A stretch of DNA of 64,000 nt from Cyanidiococcus yangmingshanensis (taxonomy: Eukaryota > Rhodophyta > Bangiophyceae > Cyanidiales > Cyanidiaceae), in contig VWRR01000012.1 in the NCBI GenBank assembly GCA_013995675.1, positions 482,606 through 546,605 on the forward strand. The letters are read 5' to 3'. Numbering within the stretch: the first letter of the stretch is position 1; every line of letters starts with the position of its first letter. Position numbers and translations under genes: made by a program. Shown here piece by piece: positions 62,110 through 64,000 of this stretch. The notes under the pieces were generated by a model. That model was not told the DNA's origin. It saw only the letters and a program-made list of their open reading frames with translations, and did not search any database.

Positions 62110-63990
62110 AGTAGATTTTTTTTGTTATTTTTTTGCATGCCCATGGTCGCTTCGTTTCGGATCGTCAAGTCACCATTAGGTCCGTTCCCAGTGTTCATGG
62201 TGTCGTTTCCTACTGTGATCGATGCTGGCACCAGCAACTGCGCAATCTCTGTGAATACCGCTGCTGCTACTGTTGCCGCTGTTGGCCATCGCGATCGGAA
62301 TTGTCAATCGGCATCGGCATCGGCATCGCTCTCGACCATCGGCATCGGCATCGGTATCGCTCTCGGCCATCGGCATCGGTATCAGCATCGCTCTCGGCCA
62401 TCGCTGAAATCGTCTCCGTCAGGCGCGCCGTGAGGATCTAGGATCGATGATACCGGATGGCATTGTTGGTCTGGTTCTGGCGCTGGCGCTGGCGCCGCCG
62501 ACCAAACGACAGTTGCGCGTTGAATTGGGTCGGACGCTCGGATTGGCTGCTTGCACGCCTCGGCTGGGGTGCGCGCCGTGTCCGTCTGTCTGTCGCAGGA
62601 CGCTGTGGCGCAGCAGGTGCTGTCCTGGGGAGCTGTCAGGGAATGATGTCTTGGGGAGCTGTCACGTTGATCCTGTGACGGTGAGCTGTCTCGTGGACGC
62701 TGTCCCGTCAGAGGCGGCGGCGCATCACTGCTGGGGGCGGCGCATCGATTGCTCGTGCGAGCGTTCGCATGCAATCGCTCGCTGGCGTCCGCTGGCTTCC
62801 GCTGGCGTTCGCTGGCGCTCGCTGGCGATCGCGTGCGGCGTCGCAGCGTCTGTCCATTTTCGGTCAGGCAAAAGCGTGCGTGCGCGTGCGCGTGCGCCTG
62901 CGCCTAGGCGTTGGCGGGAGATGCGCGCCGCGCGATGGATCTGTCGCGGCTAGTCGTGTCCAATTCTGTGCTGTCCAGTCCAGTCGTGGCCTGGCGATCG
63001 ACAGCGGCGCAGGATGCGTTCGCTGTTCTCAATCGCCGACCGACCGAGCGTGTCCGAGGTGAACGATCGTGCTGTTCGCTACTCCCCAGAGGTTTCCATA
63101 ACTGATATTCATTGAATACGACATAGCATAGCATGTCGTCAGCTCGAATAATATTGAGAAAGCGCCAATACCAATCATTGTTCATACAGACAAGACAACC
63201 ATGGGTCTATTGAGATGTTAAATAGTCAGTTGGTCCGATCAATCTATATTTGAGCAGTTGGGCACAAAAGAGTAAGTCAGAGCGAAACGAAAACCTTGAA
63301 GATCTATGCGAGTCTCCAACGATTCATGCTGTGGTCGACGAGCGAACCAGCATCGTTCGGATCTGCATGGGTCCTTGGTTGTGCAGCCATTCGCCAGCTC
63401 GTTATTGTCTCAAACCGGAAAAGATCCCTGCAGGAGCGTCTAGGCCAGGCAGCGGCGTCGTGGAGGATCGTAACTGTGGTCCCAGCTGCGACGTCGAGGG
63501 CTCGTCCGAAGCAACCCCGATCGGCAGCATGCCTATCCAAGATGAGCAGGCGCCATTGGGCCAGTGAAGTATATCCAAGAGATCAGGTTGGACGCCGGGC
63601 CTCTGGGATGGGAGCGGCGGCATCGCAGAACGGCCAAGGAGCGCCGAATCGATGGCGGCGATGGCGGCGCCAGCATAGCACCCCTGGGCTACCTAACGAG
63701 TACCGTGTGATCCGATGGTTGTGCGCAAGGAGGTGCGCCTATCGAATCTGGAATCGAATGATCCGCGACGAGTAACCCTGGGAGCGATCCAAATCCGAGG
63801 CGTGCGCCAGCGCTGCGTCCAGTATGCATGTCCAACGGAGGCGAAAGAGCACTGAGGATGAAGATCTGAACAAGAGCACAAAGATTGACAATACGAAACG
63901 GTTCCCCAAACCGAGAAGCAACCTACTGGTAAGGATCTAGACCTAAATCGTTACCGAAGAAAAGACCCAGAGTTAAACAAATTAAGAGCT
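62110..63990. repeat. Dispersed subtelomeric repeat, copy B
   Basis: Second copy of the element at 57770-59420, about 4.3 kb away in direct orientation. It differs by many substitutions and by local expansions (GCGTTCGCTGGC-type repeats near 62780-62830; GTGCGC run near 62880). It runs almost to the window end. Confidence 0.8.
62311..62400. repeat. GGCATC hexamer array inside copy B
   Basis: Variants of (GGCATC)n and CGCTCTCGGCCATC in a roughly 33-36-base higher-order pattern. Confidence 0.9.
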
Positions 63991-64000
63991 AGTAGCGTCC

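Noticed and set aside
1-64000. tRNA genes
   Set aside because: TTCGAA-type sites I inspected (for example near 18589, 22069, 52870 and 53326) lack pairing stems and an acceptor; I could not scan exhaustively, and a tRNAscan-SE run would settle it.

Overview
The window looks like nuclear DNA of a cyanidiophycean (hot-spring) red alga close to Cyanidioschyzon. The evidence is compact, moderately GC-rich, essentially intron-free eukaryotic genes; a non-phosphorylating GAPDH; plastid- and mitochondrion-type targeting extensions; SURF6, UTP14, RRP40, SKI3-like and eS30 genes; and an arsenite methyltransferase whose four active-site cysteines fall at 44, 72, 174 and 224, the numbering I recall for the characterised Cyanidioschyzon ArsM. 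This is inference from content, not a database match.

Layout. 1-15 kb: an ACHT-like thioredoxin (cut by the window start), a DUF676 esterase, GAPN, a prenylated ubiquitin-fold protein, a 5'(3')-deoxyribonucleotidase, ribosomal protein eS30, an N-formylglutamate-amidohydrolase family protein, a Fe/Mn superoxide dismutase with a Tat-like lumen signal, and a small plastid-type coiled-coil protein. 15-26 kb: a RecD2-type helicase and arsM in tandem on the minus strand, SURF6/RRP14, and a ParA/MinD-like ATPase. 28-41 kb: a beta-propeller protein, an unknown 324-residue protein, a SKI3-like TPR protein, UTP14 and RRP40. 41-51 kb: COQ3, a plant-type asparaginase, a second WD40 protein and an LSD1-type zinc-ribbon protein. 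53-55.7 kb: a secreted kelch-repeat protein ending in a Hedgehog-type Hint (Hog) domain. From 55.7 kb to the end I see no convincing gene, only nested tandem and dispersed repeats typical of a subtelomere.

Functional links. Several genes serve RNA metabolism: SURF6 and UTP14 (pre-rRNA processing), eS30 (40S subunit), RRP40 (exosome cap) and SKI3 (cytoplasmic exosome cofactor). Others fit life in hot acidic, arsenic-rich water: ArsM, SOD and thioredoxin.

Main caveat. At least eight otherwise recognisable genes are broken by single-base frame changes with no intron-like gap. Most are cured by removing one base, some by adding one. Residual sequencing indels are the simplest explanation, but real decay cannot be excluded from sequence alone. 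Many reading frames start with TTG or GTG in a mechanical ORF call; I moved starts to the first plausible ATG.
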